A DNA stretch of 64,000 bases from an uncultured Methylophaga sp. (GCF_947259025.1 NZ_CAMYKO010000007.1:87945-151944), one strand, 5' to 3'; positions 18,994-27,239 are shown, numbered from the stretch's first letter. Translations and numbers: made by a program. The notes: a model not told the origin generated them from the letters alone.

Positions 18994-19023
18994 ATAACGG
19001 GGTAAGCCCGTTGTGGCTTTTTT
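18989..19023 (+). terminator. Leader terminator upstream of the porin (attenuator)
   Basis: Thirteen-pair stem (AAGCCATAACGGG with CCCGTTGTGGCTT, one G-T pair) and a T run, placed after the sigma-54 promoter and before the porin ribosome site. By default it would stop transcription; nitrate signalling through the ANTAR protein would relieve it. Confidence 0.85.
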
Positions 19024-19038
19024 ATGCGAGGAAAAAAT

Positions 19039-20298
19039 ATGCCAAGAATGAAGAAACTCACTGCTCTGACCGTTATCGCAACAGGCCTGAGTAGTTTTGC
19101 CATTGCCCCGACTGCTGCGGCCGACGATGCCTTTATGGAAGCCTTGACGGGCGGCAAGGTCAGTTTTTCTGCCCGTGCACGCTATGAAAATGTCGATCAG
19201 GATGGCATAGATAAAAAAGCGGATGCTTATACGCTGCGCACCACACTCGGTTATAAAACCGGTGCCTTCCATGGTTTCAGTGGTTTTGTCGAGTTTGAAG
19301 ATGTGTCACATCTGGGCTCAGATAAATTCAACGCCGCCGGCACCAATGATGAGCCCAGTTATCCGATTGTGGCGGATCCGGAAGGGACTGAAGTCAACCA
19401 GGCTTATCTAGCCTATGACGCTTTCGATACCACGTTTAAATTCGGCCGTCAGATCATCACTTATCGTGACGCACCGTTCCACCGCTTTATTGGTACCGTC
19501 GGCTGGCGTCAGAACTGGCAGACTTTTGATGCCTTCAGCGTTGTAAACACATCGCTGCCCGATACCTCGCTGAGTTATGCCTATATTGATAAAGTACAAA
19601 CCATTTTCGGTGATGACGGTAATCTGGCTGCGATGATGGTGGATGATGGTGAGATCCATATGGACAGCCATCTGTTCAACTTGAAGTATGCCGGCCTGCC
19701 TATCGGCAACCTGGAGGGCTATGCCTATTTGCTGGACTATGAAGATTCAGTCGATGACAGTGCGTATTCCCGCGCCACCTATGGTGCACGCATCTCTGGT
19801 GCTCAGCCTCTAAACGAGTCATTCAAACTGGTTTACACCGCTGAATATGCGACCCAGGATGACTATGCGGATGGTGAAATGGATAAGCAGGATTACACCC
19901 TGCTCGAAGTGGGCGGTAAGTACAAAGGCTGGTTATTAAAACTGTCTCATGAAGTGCAGGAAGGTGACGGCAACTTCAGTTTCCGAACCCCGCTGGGTAC
20001 CAATCATGCTTATCAGGGCTGGGCAGATAAGTTCCTGAATACGCCGACAGATGGCCTCGAAGACACCTACGTCACCCTGGTCGGTAATGTATTAGGGGCC
20101 AAGCTGGTGGCCCAGTACCATGATTTTGAAACCGACGAAAACAGTCTGGATGCCGGTGAAGAATTCGACATCATGCTGGCCAAGACTTTCAAAAAGCATT
20201 ACACCGTCGGGGTCAAATATGCTGACTACAACGCCGATGATGAATTTGGTCTGACCGATACCGAGAAATTCTGGATGTGGGGACAGGTTAAGTTTTAA
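19039..20298 (+). CDS. Outer-membrane porin of the nitrate regulon (alginate-export-like barrel)
   Basis: 419 residues from the ATG that has AGGAAAAA in front; an earlier in-frame ATG lies on the terminator tail and is unlikely. Signal peptide ends near TAAA-DDA. The mature protein is a beta-barrel-like sequence (ARARYENVDQDG, QAYLAYD, FKFGRQIITYRDAPFHRF) ending in Phe (MWGQVKF), typical of outer-membrane channels of the alginate-export/OprD-like group. The sigma-54 promoter, ANTAR leader and neighbours suggest that it lets nitrate or nitrite cross the outer membrane. That substrate is inference. Confidence 0.75.
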   Translation: MPRMKKLTALTVIATGLSSFAIAPTAAADDAFMEALTGGKVSFSARARYENVDQDGIDKKADAYTLRTTLGYKTGAFHGFSGFVEFEDVSHLGSDKFNAAGTNDEPSYPIVADPEGTEVNQAYLAYDAFDTTFKFGRQIITYRDAPFHRFIGTVGWRQNWQTFDAFSVVNTSLPDTSLSYAYIDKVQTIFGDDGNLAAMMVDDGEIHMDSHLFNLKYAGLPIGNLEGYAYLLDYEDSVDDSAYSRATYGARISGAQPLNESFKLVYTAEYATQDDYADGEMDKQDYTLLEVGGKYKGWLLKLSHEVQEGDGNFSFRTPLGTNHAYQGWADKFLNTPTDGLEDTYVTLVGNVLGAKLVAQYHDFETDENSLDAGEEFDIMLAKTFKKHYTVGVKYADYNADDEFGLTDTEKFWMWGQVKF

Positions 20299-20320
20299 AG
20301 TCTGCTGTTTTCACCACAAT

Positions 20321-20343
20321 AAAGCCGGGTTATGCCCGGCTTT
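20321..20343 (+). terminator. Intrinsic terminator after the porin gene
   Basis: AAAGCCGGG-TTATG-CCCGGCTTT: strong stem closing with T residues (TTTG), about 20 bases after the stop codon. Confidence 0.8.
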
Positions 20344-20478
20344 GTTGTCTCTGTCGGCCTGAAACAGCCGGCCTGCACTGCACCAGTTTTGTTCAGCAAA
20401 TATCGCGGCAACACCATAATGTCGCATGAGATGACTGCCAGAAAAATATAAGATGCTGATAATTAAAAGAAAAAGTGT

Positions 20479-20494
20479 TGGCACAGCTTATGCA
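20479..20494 (+). promoter_or_regulatory. Sigma-54 promoter of the NIT/ANTAR operon
   Basis: TGGCAC-AGCTTA-TGCA keeps the GG and GC at sigma-54 spacing. Start expected near 20504, which gives a 30-base leader before the small membrane-peptide gene. A TGCACC half-site lies about 100 bases upstream. This promoter lies inside a longer reading frame beginning near 20453, which argues for the shorter downstream start. Confidence 0.75.
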
Positions 20495-20533
20495 AAATCA
20501 TTCATTGTAATCAACCGCGCAGGGAGAAAAGCG

Positions 20534-20647
20534 ATGGGCTATTTCATTGATTTGATGTATCTGCTGAAAGAGTTGGTGAAATTAGTATTCATGGTCATGA
20601 TTTCACCGTTGGGACTCGTGGCCGGTGTTCTGGTGGCCTGGGGCTAA
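20534..20647 (+). CDS. 37-residue membrane peptide ahead of the nitrate sensor
   Basis: Starts at an ATG with a strong AGGGAG site 7 bases upstream. Sequence begins MGYFIDLMYLLKELVKLVFM and ends GLVAGVLVAWG: one or two short hydrophobic segments joined by KELVK. It is the first gene after the sigma-54 promoter and lies 39 bases before the NIT gene. I do not recognise a family. A helper or anchor for the membrane-bound sensor is possible. Very small genes are hard to prove from sequence alone. Confidence 0.55.
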   Translation: MGYFIDLMYLLKELVKLVFMVMISPLGLVAGVLVAWG

Positions 20648-20686
20648 ACAGCCAGCCAGGGCACGTTTGTTCACTGGAGAGCAAAA

Positions 20687-21550
20687 ATGTATCCGATGTT
20701 TATCGGTGGCCTCACCGTTGTGTGCCTATTATTTATTGTCAGTCGTCTTGCCATACTAAGGCGTGAAGAACAAAGCCGGGTGGAGCAGGGTATCCTGCTG
20801 ACGGTACACCTCAAACGCATTATTGATAGCTGTCAGAAACACCGCGGCACCAGCAATGCGGTCAGCCAGGGTAATGACAAGCTGAAACCCAATCTGGTGA
20901 GTCTGCAGCGCGATATCGATCAACTGATTGCCAGTGGTGACAGTCATCAATTGACGCGTTTCCCGCAGTGGGCATCCTTTGCTGAACATTGGCCCAGACT
21001 GAAAAAACATGCGCTGGCCGGTGATCTCAAATCTCACAACCTGGTACGCCAGCATAGCCTGATGATCGATGGTCAATTGTCTCTGCTGGATGATGTGATG
21101 CGGGATCATGACCTGCACCGGATGATGCTGGATCGCTGTACCCGTGTTTCAGAAATCTGCCTTGATACACTGCGCGTGGCTGAAACGGTTGGCCAGACGC
21201 GGGCTATCGGTTCCGGTATCTGTGCCCGTGGGGTTTGCGAAGGGGCGGACCGTATCATTCTCGATTTCCTGCGCATTTCGGTGCAAAGCACAACGAACGA
21301 ACTGGTCAAGCAGATCCATACCATAGATAACCATGACCTGAGGCAGTCATTACAGACGGCATCCAACGCAATTTCAGACAGTATCAGCAAACTTATCAGC
21401 ATGGTTGAAAACCATGTACTAAAGGAAGGCAAGCTGCAACTCGATACAAACGATTATTTCAATACCTCGACCCGGGCCATTGATGAGGTGCTGAAAGTAT
21501 TCGGCATCATTATTCATTATGCCTCTCAACAACACACCCGAATGATATGA
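20687..21550 (+). CDS. Membrane-anchored NIT-domain nitrate/nitrite sensor
   Basis: 287 residues. One N-terminal membrane segment (residues 3-22) is followed by RRE-rich residues, which by the positive-inside rule leaves the rest in the cytoplasm. The remainder looks like an all-helical NIT domain: CQKHRGTSNAVSQGN near residue 46, and the second-half signature AETVGQTRAIGSGICARG near 165. In Klebsiella NasR the NIT domain is fused to the ANTAR domain; here it is a separate protein whose stop overlaps the start of the ANTAR gene by 4 bases. Expected to sense nitrate/nitrite and control the ANTAR partner. Confidence 0.72.
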   Translation: MYPMFIGGLTVVCLLFIVSRLAILRREEQSRVEQGILLTVHLKRIIDSCQKHRGTSNAVSQGNDKLKPNLVSLQRDIDQLIASGDSHQLTRFPQWASFAEHWPRLKKHALAGDLKSHNLVRQHSLMIDGQLSLLDDVMRDHDLHRMMLDRCTRVSEICLDTLRVAETVGQTRAIGSGICARGVCEGADRIILDFLRISVQSTTNELVKQIHTIDNHDLRQSLQTASNAISDSISKLISMVENHVLKEGKLQLDTNDYFNTSTRAIDEVLKVFGIIIHYASQQHTRMI

Positions 21551-22167
21551 GCAATGCCGCTATGAATTCTGAATCTATCATCAACACTATTGTGATCAGT
21601 GAACAGCCGGAGGTGACCGGGCACATTGCCTCGGTGCTGGCTGATTCTGACTACAAAATCATTTTTGAAGGCGCGACTTTGCAGCAGTTATTGTCACTGA
21701 AATGGACAGTCGAACCGGAATTGATCATCGCTGTGTTCGATGCCAGTGACAGTGAACTGCTCAACAAATTCAAAATCATCAACGAACAGTTTCCTCTCCC
21801 CATTGTGATTTTTACTCATGATGATCGTGATGATGCCATTGAGCAGGCGATACAGGCGGGCGTCAGTGCTTATATTGTCGATGGCTTTCGTGAGGACCGG
21901 GTTTTGCCCATTCTGCGCACAGCGATAGCACGCTTTCGTCAATACCAGTCAATGCAAGAGCATATAAAAGAACTCAAGACCTCGTTGGCCGATCGCAAGA
22001 TCATTGATCGTGCCAAGGGGTTGATCATGGAGCAGCGTGAGTGCAGTGAGGATGAAGCCTATCGTCTGCTGCGTACTTCAGCGATGAATCAGAATATGCG
22101 TCTGGCCCAACTGGCCCAGAATATCCTGGCGACAGCCAACCTGCTGGAACCCAAAAAATCCGTTTAA
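21547..22167 (+). CDS. NasT-like ANTAR antiterminator
   Basis: 206 residues. The N-terminal half is receiver-like (PIVIFTHDDRDDAIEQAIQA, then GVSAYIVDGFREDRVLPILR) as in NasT, but the usual phospho-Asp site is not clear (AVFDASDSELL). The C-terminal ANTAR domain (about residues 140-196) has LADRKIIDRAKGLIMEQR and EDEAYRLLRTSAMNQNMRL. ANTAR proteins bind paired hexaloop hairpins and block terminators. Matching hairpins precede the porin, nrtA and, more tentatively, narK genes nearby. No NasS-type partner without a signal peptide is seen; the cotranslated NIT protein is the likely sensor. Confidence 0.88.
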   Translation: MSNAAMNSESIINTIVISEQPEVTGHIASVLADSDYKIIFEGATLQQLLSLKWTVEPELIIAVFDASDSELLNKFKIINEQFPLPIVIFTHDDRDDAIEQAIQAGVSAYIVDGFREDRVLPILRTAIARFRQYQSMQEHIKELKTSLADRKIIDRAKGLIMEQRECSEDEAYRLLRTSAMNQNMRLAQLAQNILATANLLEPKKSV

Positions 22168-22170
22168 ATC

Positions 22171-22187
22171 CGCACCAGCGGTGTGCG
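22171..22187 (+). promoter_or_regulatory. NtrC-type binding site upstream of nrtA
   Basis: CGCAC-N7-GTGCG is close to the NtrC consensus TGCAC-N7-GTGCA. It lies about 110 bases upstream of the sigma-54 element of nrtA, a normal enhancer distance. Confidence 0.6.
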
Positions 22188-22295
22188 CCAATTCCACCCA
22201 TTAACTAAAACTGTGCAAAAAAGTCAGTCTGATTGTTTTTTTAAATTAACGCATAAGTGACTGATAAAAGGGTAAAAACAAATTAGGCATCTAGT

Positions 22296-22311
22296 TGGCA
22301 TATTATCTGCA
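22296..22311 (+). promoter_or_regulatory. Sigma-54 promoter of nrtABC
   Basis: TGGCATA-TTAT-CTGCA keeps the -24 GG and -12 GC. Transcription would start near 22322, immediately before the first ANTAR-type hairpin. Confidence 0.78.
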
Positions 22312-22330
22312 ACCCTGAATCCGAGTCACG

Positions 22331-22379
22331 ACCCAACGGCGGGTAACTTAAAAAAACAGAACGATGGATAAAGACGTCC
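22331..22379 (+). promoter_or_regulatory. ANTAR-target two-hairpin leader of nrtABC
   Basis: First hairpin ACCC-AACGGC-GGGT (22331-22344), second GGAT-AAAGAC-GTCC (22366-22379). Both loops have six bases with A1 and G4. The 3' side of the second hairpin is the beginning of the terminator stem, so the two structures exclude each other. This is the classic arrangement for ANTAR-mediated antitermination. Confidence 0.82.
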
Positions 22380-22414
22380 TTGTTGAGCTTAGCTCGACCA
22401 GGGCGTCTTTTTTT
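22371..22414 (+). terminator. Leader terminator upstream of nrtA (attenuator)
   Basis: Long stem of about 17 pairs (AAGACGTCCT...GAGC with GCTC...AGGGCGTCTT), a three-base loop and a run of eight T. It sits between the promoter and the nrtA ribosome site, so it must be overcome for nrtABC expression. Confidence 0.88.
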
Positions 22415-22438
22415 TGCACACATTTTTGGGAGCACATA

Positions 22439-23842
22439 ATGCTTAAAAATCCTTTATCGATCACACGCCGCAAGCTGGTGAAGACCCTGGCGGCAGCCAG
22501 CCTGATATTCAGCACCGGCATGATGTCAGCAACGTCGGTTTATGCTGCACCGGGCGACATTGAAAAACCGGACCTCAAGTTCGGCTTTATCAAACTGACC
22601 GATATGGCGCCGCTGGCGATTGCCTACGAAAAATTCTTTTTCGAGGACGAAGGTCTCTACGTCACCCTGGAAGCCCAGGCCAACTGGAAAGTCCTGCTTG
22701 ATGGCGTGATTGACGGCACCCTGGACGGTGCTCACATGCTGGCCGGACAACCTCTGGGTGCAACCATTGGTTTCGGTACCAAGGCCGACATCATCACCGC
22801 GTTCAGTATGGATCTTAACGGTAATGGCATCACCGTTTCCAATGATATCTGGGAACAAATGAAACCCAATATTCCCAAGCGGGAAGACGGCAAACCGGTG
22901 CACCCGATCAGTGCCGAAGCGCTGAAACCGGTGGTTGACTCCTATAAAGCCGAAGGCAAACCTTTCAATATGGGCATGGTGTTCCCGGTTTCCACCCATA
23001 ATTATGAACTGCGTTACTGGCTGGCCGCCGGTGGTATTCACCCGGGCTACTACGCACCGCATAAAGGCGATGTCAGCGGTCAGATTGATGCTGATGCCTT
23101 GCTGTCGGTTACACCGCCACCCCAAATGCCATCCACCATGGAAGCCGGCACCATTTACGGTTACTGCGTCGGTGAGCCCTGGAACCAGCAGGCGGTATTC
23201 AAAGGGATTGGCGTGCCGGTCATCACTGACTATGAAATCTGGAAAAACAATCCGGAAAAAGTCTTCGGTGTCAGCAAAGCCTGGGCTGAGGAAAATCCCA
23301 ACACTCACGTTGCTGTCGTCAAAGCGTTGATCCGTGCCGCTCACTGGCTGGATGAAAACAACAATGCCAACCGTCCGGAAGCGGTGGAAATCCTGTCGGA
23401 AAGCCGTTATGTCGGTGCTGACTATGAAGTCATCGCCAACAGCATGACTGGCACATTTGAATATGAAAAAGGCGACAAGCGTGCCATTCCCGATTTCAAT
23501 GTGTTCTTCCGCTATAACGCCACATATCCGTACTACAGCGATGCGGTCTGGTACCTGACGCAAATGCGTCGTTGGGGGCAGATTGCCGAGCCTAAAGCGG
23601 ACAGCTGGTATATGGATATCGCCAAGAAAGTCTATCGTCCCGATATCTACGCGGTGGCGGCCAGGGAACTGATTGAAGAAGGCAAACTGCCGGCCTCAGC
23701 GTTCCCCGACTTTGCAACCGAAACCGGTTTCAAACCGGCGCAAACCGAGTTTATTGACGAGATTACTTTCGACGGCACCCAGCCTAATGCCTATCTGGAA
23801 CAATTCCCGATCGGTCTGAAAGGTGAAGAGGTCGTTGAGTAA
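22439..23842 (+). CDS. nrtA: Nitrate ABC transporter, substrate-binding protein
   Basis: 467 residues. The start used has GGGAG just upstream; an earlier in-frame ATG lies in the terminator and would add 25 non-coding-like residues. A twin-arginine-type signal ([18 protein letters not shown]) precedes the mature protein at about AAPGDIEKP. The body is NrtA/SsuA-like ([49 protein letters not shown]). It binds nitrate, possibly nitrite or cyanate, in the periplasm for the permease and ATPase encoded next. The signal sequence argues against it being the cytoplasmic sensor NasS. Confidence 0.93.
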   Translation: MLKNPLSITRRKLVKTLAAASLIFSTGMMSATSVYAAPGDIEKPDLKFGFIKLTDMAPLAIAYEKFFFEDEGLYVTLEAQANWKVLLDGVIDGTLDGAHMLAGQPLGATIGFGTKADIITAFSMDLNGNGITVSNDIWEQMKPNIPKREDGKPVHPISAEALKPVVDSYKAEGKPFNMGMVFPVSTHNYELRYWLAAGGIHPGYYAPHKGDVSGQIDADALLSVTPPPQMPSTMEAGTIYGYCVGEPWNQQAVFKGIGVPVITDYEIWKNNPEKVFGVSKAWAEENPNTHVAVVKALIRAAHWLDENNNANRPEAVEILSESRYVGADYEVIANSMTGTFEYEKGDKRAIPDFNVFFRYNATYPYYSDAVWYLTQMRRWGQIAEPKADSWYMDIAKKVYRPDIYAVAARELIEEGKLPASAFPDFATETGFKPAQTEFIDEITFDGTQPNAYLEQFPIGLKGEEVVE

Positions 23843-23861
23843 TAACAGAAACAACCAAGCT

Positions 23862-23886
23862 ATCCCGCCTGCCCGGCAGGCGGGAT
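23862..23886 (+). repeat. Perfect GC-rich hairpin between nrtA and nrtB
   Basis: Ten-pair stem ATCCCGCCTG/CAGGCGGGAT with a five-base loop. GAAACAA and TTGTTTC arms extend the dyad outward. There is no T run, so it is more likely an mRNA-stabilising or processing hairpin that raises nrtA levels over nrtB/nrtC than a terminator. Confidence 0.7.
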
Positions 23887-23917
23887 GATTGTTTCGACCC
23901 AACATTAAAGAGTCAAT

Positions 23918-24940
23918 ATGAAAGATAAACTGATTTATTTCCTGGAACTGACCGGTCTGAACTGGTTTGTGCCGCTGGTCAAACTGAGCACCGGTGATTC
24001 ACCCAAACATCAGCTTCAGGAGTTCGGCAAGATGGTTGGCGTCCCGCTGTTTGCTGTTGTCGTCTTCCTGATGCTCTGGCATATGGGTGCTGCCAAGGTG
24101 ATTACCAGCCTGGGGCAGGTGCCGGGACCCACCCAGGTGTGGGAACAGGTCAATGTCCTGGTTGATGAACATAATGAGGCGCGTGAGCGTGAGGTGGCCT
24201 TTTATGAGCGCCAGGAAAAACGTAACGCTGCCAAGCTGGAAAAAAATCCTGATGCCGAGGTGACAATTCGTCCCTACACCGGCAAGGAAACTTTTTTTGA
24301 TCAGATCCTGACCAGCCTGTTCACGGTGTTTGTGGGCTTTTTTATAGCCACCCTGATCGCTGTGCCTATCGGTATTATCGCCGGGCTGTCGGATACCATT
24401 TATTCAGCGCTGAACCCATTAATTCAGGTCTTTAAACCAGTGTCGCCGCTGGCCTGGCTACCGATTGTGACTATGGTGGTCAGTGCGGTCTACGTGTCCG
24501 ATAACCCGATGTTTGAGAAATCCTTTATTACCTCAGCGCTGACCGTGACCTTATGTTCATTGTGGCCGACGTTGATTAACACGGCAGTGGGCGTGTCATC
24601 GATTGATAAGGACCTGATTAATGTTGCGCGGGTATTACGCCTGGGCTATTTCACCACCGTGTTGAAAGTGGTGATCCCGGCATCGATTCCGATGATTTTC
24701 ACCGGCCTGCGGATTTCGCTGGGTATCGGCTGGATGGTGCTGATTGCCGCGGAAATGCTGGCGCAGAACCCGGGACTGGGTAAGTTCGTTTGGGATGAGT
24801 TCCAGAACGGCAGTTCCTCGTCGCTCAGCCGCATTATGGTGGCCGTGCTCACTATCGGCATTATCGGCTTTGTGCTGGACCGCATCACGCTCAGCTTCCA
24901 GAAATTTTTCTCATACGATAAAAACGCGGTCATCCGCTAG
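23918..24940 (+). CDS. nrtB: Nitrate ABC transporter, permease
   Basis: 340-residue inner-membrane protein with a cytoplasmic N-terminal part, one membrane segment near residue 42, a charged loop (EREVAFYERQEKRNAAKLEKN) and then the binding-protein-dependent permease domain with its EAA-type loop (LINVARVLRLGYFTTVLKVV). The last gene overlaps the AGGAG site at its end. Works with nrtA and the ATPase to import nitrate. Confidence 0.93.
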   Translation: MKDKLIYFLELTGLNWFVPLVKLSTGDSPKHQLQEFGKMVGVPLFAVVVFLMLWHMGAAKVITSLGQVPGPTQVWEQVNVLVDEHNEAREREVAFYERQEKRNAAKLEKNPDAEVTIRPYTGKETFFDQILTSLFTVFVGFFIATLIAVPIGIIAGLSDTIYSALNPLIQVFKPVSPLAWLPIVTMVVSAVYVSDNPMFEKSFITSALTVTLCSLWPTLINTAVGVSSIDKDLINVARVLRLGYFTTVLKVVIPASIPMIFTGLRISLGIGWMVLIAAEMLAQNPGLGKFVWDEFQNGSSSSLSRIMVAVLTIGIIGFVLDRITLSFQKFFSYDKNAVIR

Positions 24941-24949
24941 GAGTTCATG

Positions 24950-25741
24950 ATGGATAAGTATCTTAATATCGACCATGTGAGTATCGACTTTCCAACTCCC
25001 AACGGACCGTTCCGGGCACTGGAGAATGTGAACCTGAAGATCGACAAAGGGGAGTTTGTCAGCATTATCGGTCACTCGGGCTGTGGCAAATCGACAGTGA
25101 TGAATATCGTCGGCGGTCTGTACCAGGCCACCGAGGGTGGTGTGGTGCTGGAAGGCAAGGAGGTCAACGACCCCGGACCCGACCGTGCCATTGTGTTTCA
25201 GAACCATTCGCTGTTCCCGTGGCTAAGTTGTTACCAGAATGTGGAATTGGCAGTGAAGTCGGTATTTGGCAAGACCCGCTCCAGAAATGAAATCCGCGAC
25301 TGGGTTAATCACAACCTGGAACTGGTGCATATGAGTCATGCCAAGCATAAAATGCCGGCGGAAATCTCCGGTGGTATGAAGCAACGTATCGGCATTGCCC
25401 GGGCGCTGTCGATGGAACCCAAGGTGCTGCTGATGGATGAACCATTCGGCGCGCTGGATGCGCTGACGCGAGCGCATTTGCAGGATTCACTGATGGATAT
25501 TCAGGCTGAGTTGAATAATACGGTGATTATGATTACACACGATGTGGACGAGGCGGTATTGCTGTCGGACAAAATCGTGATGATGACCAATGGGCCGGCA
25601 GCCAGTATCGGTGAGGTCATGGATGTGAACCTGCCCCGGCCACGTAAGCGTTTGGAACTGGCTGATAATCCTGATTACAACCACTATCGTTCTGAAGTCA
25701 TTCATTTCCTGCACCAGCGTCATGCACGAAAAGTAGCCTGA
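24950..25741 (+). CDS. nrtC: Nitrate ABC transporter, ATPase
   Basis: ABC ATPase with Walker A GHSGCGKST near residue 41, Q loop VFQNHSLFPW, signature ISGGMKQRIGIARAL, Walker B VLLMDEPFGALD and switch His in THDVDEA. It is short (about 263 residues) and lacks the NrtA-like C-terminal domain of cyanobacterial NrtC, so it is NrtD-like in form. A tandem ATG is present; the second one has the better spacing to AGGAG, and the first, at 24947, is the alternative. Confidence 0.9.
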   Translation: MDKYLNIDHVSIDFPTPNGPFRALENVNLKIDKGEFVSIIGHSGCGKSTVMNIVGGLYQATEGGVVLEGKEVNDPGPDRAIVFQNHSLFPWLSCYQNVELAVKSVFGKTRSRNEIRDWVNHNLELVHMSHAKHKMPAEISGGMKQRIGIARALSMEPKVLLMDEPFGALDALTRAHLQDSLMDIQAELNNTVIMITHDVDEAVLLSDKIVMMTNGPAASIGEVMDVNLPRPRKRLELADNPDYNHYRSEVIHFLHQRHARKVA

Positions 25742-25778
25742 TAAATGCATCGTCTGCCTCACTCAGACACAGGCTTTT
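25735..25778 (+). terminator. Possible terminator after nrtABC
   Basis: AGCCTG pairs with CAGGCT, enclosing an inner GTCTG/CAGAC hairpin, followed by TTTT. The outer arm includes the last codon and stop of the ATPase gene. The stem is interrupted, so efficiency is uncertain. Confidence 0.4.
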
Positions 25779-25892
25779 AAGTGTTGATTTGATTTAAAGA
25801 AAATGTCGAGTTGGTCGCTAAACTCGCTATCTGTAAACCTAATTTGATGATAAAGTATTGTGTACAATCAATCGACTGAGGAACCTGGCTGC

Positions 25893-27137
25893 GTGAGTAC
25901 CGCTTTTCAGGACCAACCCCATCACGCGGCCAGCTTCGACGGACTGATTCTGACCTCCGCGTTTCAACCTATTTTCAGCATCGCCCATCGGCGCCCTGTT
26001 GGCTATGAGGGCTTATTGCGTGCCTATGATGTGGAAGGCCGACAATTGATGCCGGGTGAGGTTTTCCAGCGCCCCAGTCATAGTCAGCAACAACTGGAAC
26101 TCGACAGAATCTGTCGCAAGCTGCATGCCGAGAACTTTGCCGCTCAGGACGACAAGGGTAGTTGGCTGTTTCTCAATCTCAATTCCCAATGTCTGGTTAC
26201 CGAGCGGCCTGAGGCCGGTTTTATGCGGCAAATTATCGCCCGCACTGGGATTCCGGCAAGACGCATTGTTATCGAAATTCTGGAAAGTGAAATTGATGAC
26301 CGCACCTATTTACGGCAGTTGATAGAGCACTTCCGGGGCATGGGCTGCCTGATAGCGATTGATGATTTTGGTGCCGGCCATTCCAATTTCGACCGTATCT
26401 GGGAACTGAAACCGGATATCGTCAAGATTGACCGTAACCTGGTCAAACAGGCCAGTGAATCTCTCAAGGTGGAGCGTATCCTGACTGGGATTGTGTCATT
26501 GATCCATGAAACCGGCAGTTTGGTTGTGGTCGAGGGCGTTGAAACGGAAAAAGAAGCACTGGTGGCCATATCCAGCAATGCCGATATGGTGCAGGGCTTT
26601 TATTTCGGTAAACCGCATTCACAAATTAAAGATTATCAGTTTGCCACCAAAATGGAGGCATTGCTGAGCCAGAAAAACAGCGCCAGCTGTCAGTACAGCC
26701 GGCGCATGCAGCAACAGTTTGAACTGTTACGCCAGCGCTATCAGCAAGAGGTTGAGAGCTTTCGCCACAGTCAGCGTCTCGAGCAATGCGGGCAAGCACT
26801 GTTTGAGGATGATCGCGTAGTGCGTTGCTTTCTGCTCGATCAGCAGGGGCATCAGATTGGTCGCAGTCTCTACTCTCCCAAGTTTACTACCCGGCTGGAT
26901 ATTCGCTTTTCTCCATTGCTTGCCGGCGAGAATGCCAACTGGTCACATCGTCATTATCATCACCGGGCCTTGCAGCACCCGGATACCATCCAAATCAGTC
27001 GTCCCTATCTGTCTGTGGCGGGCTCACATATGTGTGTGACGGTCTCCCAGGCAATTGAGGTGGATAACAAGATTCTGGTGTTCTGCGCCGACCTCGACTG
27101 GAATGACGAAGATCTAGCCGCTATCGACTTGCCCTGA
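25893..27137 (+). CDS. EAL-domain c-di-GMP phosphodiesterase with YkuI_C-like sensor
   Basis: The EAL domain holds its main catalytic residues: YEGLLRA (EGL in place of EAL), LFLNLN, IEILESE, IAIDDFGAGHSNFDRI, DIVKID and VVEGVET. It should hydrolyse c-di-GMP. After about residue 270 comes a charged helix and then a PAS/Cache-like fold (FLLDQQGHQIGRSLYSP, then ISRPYLSVAGSHMCVTVSQA) resembling the C-terminal domain of YkuI. Cytoplasmic. This GTG has GAGGAA 10 bases upstream; a GTG at 25860 would add 11 residues. Its role inside the nitrate island is unclear. Confidence 0.85.
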   Translation: MSTAFQDQPHHAASFDGLILTSAFQPIFSIAHRRPVGYEGLLRAYDVEGRQLMPGEVFQRPSHSQQQLELDRICRKLHAENFAAQDDKGSWLFLNLNSQCLVTERPEAGFMRQIIARTGIPARRIVIEILESEIDDRTYLRQLIEHFRGMGCLIAIDDFGAGHSNFDRIWELKPDIVKIDRNLVKQASESLKVERILTGIVSLIHETGSLVVVEGVETEKEALVAISSNADMVQGFYFGKPHSQIKDYQFATKMEALLSQKNSASCQYSRRMQQQFELLRQRYQQEVESFRHSQRLEQCGQALFEDDRVVRCFLLDQQGHQIGRSLYSPKFTTRLDIRFSPLLAGENANWSHRHYHHRALQHPDTIQISRPYLSVAGSHMCVTVSQAIEVDNKILVFCADLDWNDEDLAAIDLP

Positions 27138-27139
27138 TT

Positions 27140-27156
27140 TGCACTGCTTCAGTGCA
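27140..27156 (+). promoter_or_regulatory. NtrC-type binding site upstream of narK
   Basis: TGCAC-TGCTTCA-GTGCA is a perfect TGCAC-N7-GTGCA dyad, in fact a 7+3+7 palindrome. It starts 3 bases after the stop of the EAL gene and about 85-100 bases before the sigma-54-like element of narK. A weak role as an EAL-gene terminator is possible but there is no T run. Confidence 0.7.
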
Positions 27157-27239
27157 GCCTGCACCGTTTTAGTTTGAAAGTGGACTGTCTAATACCTATT
27201 TATTCTGCTTGTTTCTGACAAAACAGTCACTTACAGAAC

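Noticed and set aside
22364-22438. Upstream start for nrtA
   Set aside because: It would translate the terminator hairpin and T run; the ATG at 22439 has the ribosome site and begins the signal peptide.
22526-23563. 345-residue minus-strand frame opposite nrtA
   Set aside because: Lies entirely within a certain gene, with His/Phe/Val-rich shadow composition and no ribosome site; it is a by-product of codon bias.
22439-23842. nrtA product as the cytoplasmic sensor NasS
   Set aside because: It has a twin-arginine-type signal sequence and is followed by permease and ATPase genes, so it is a transport protein.
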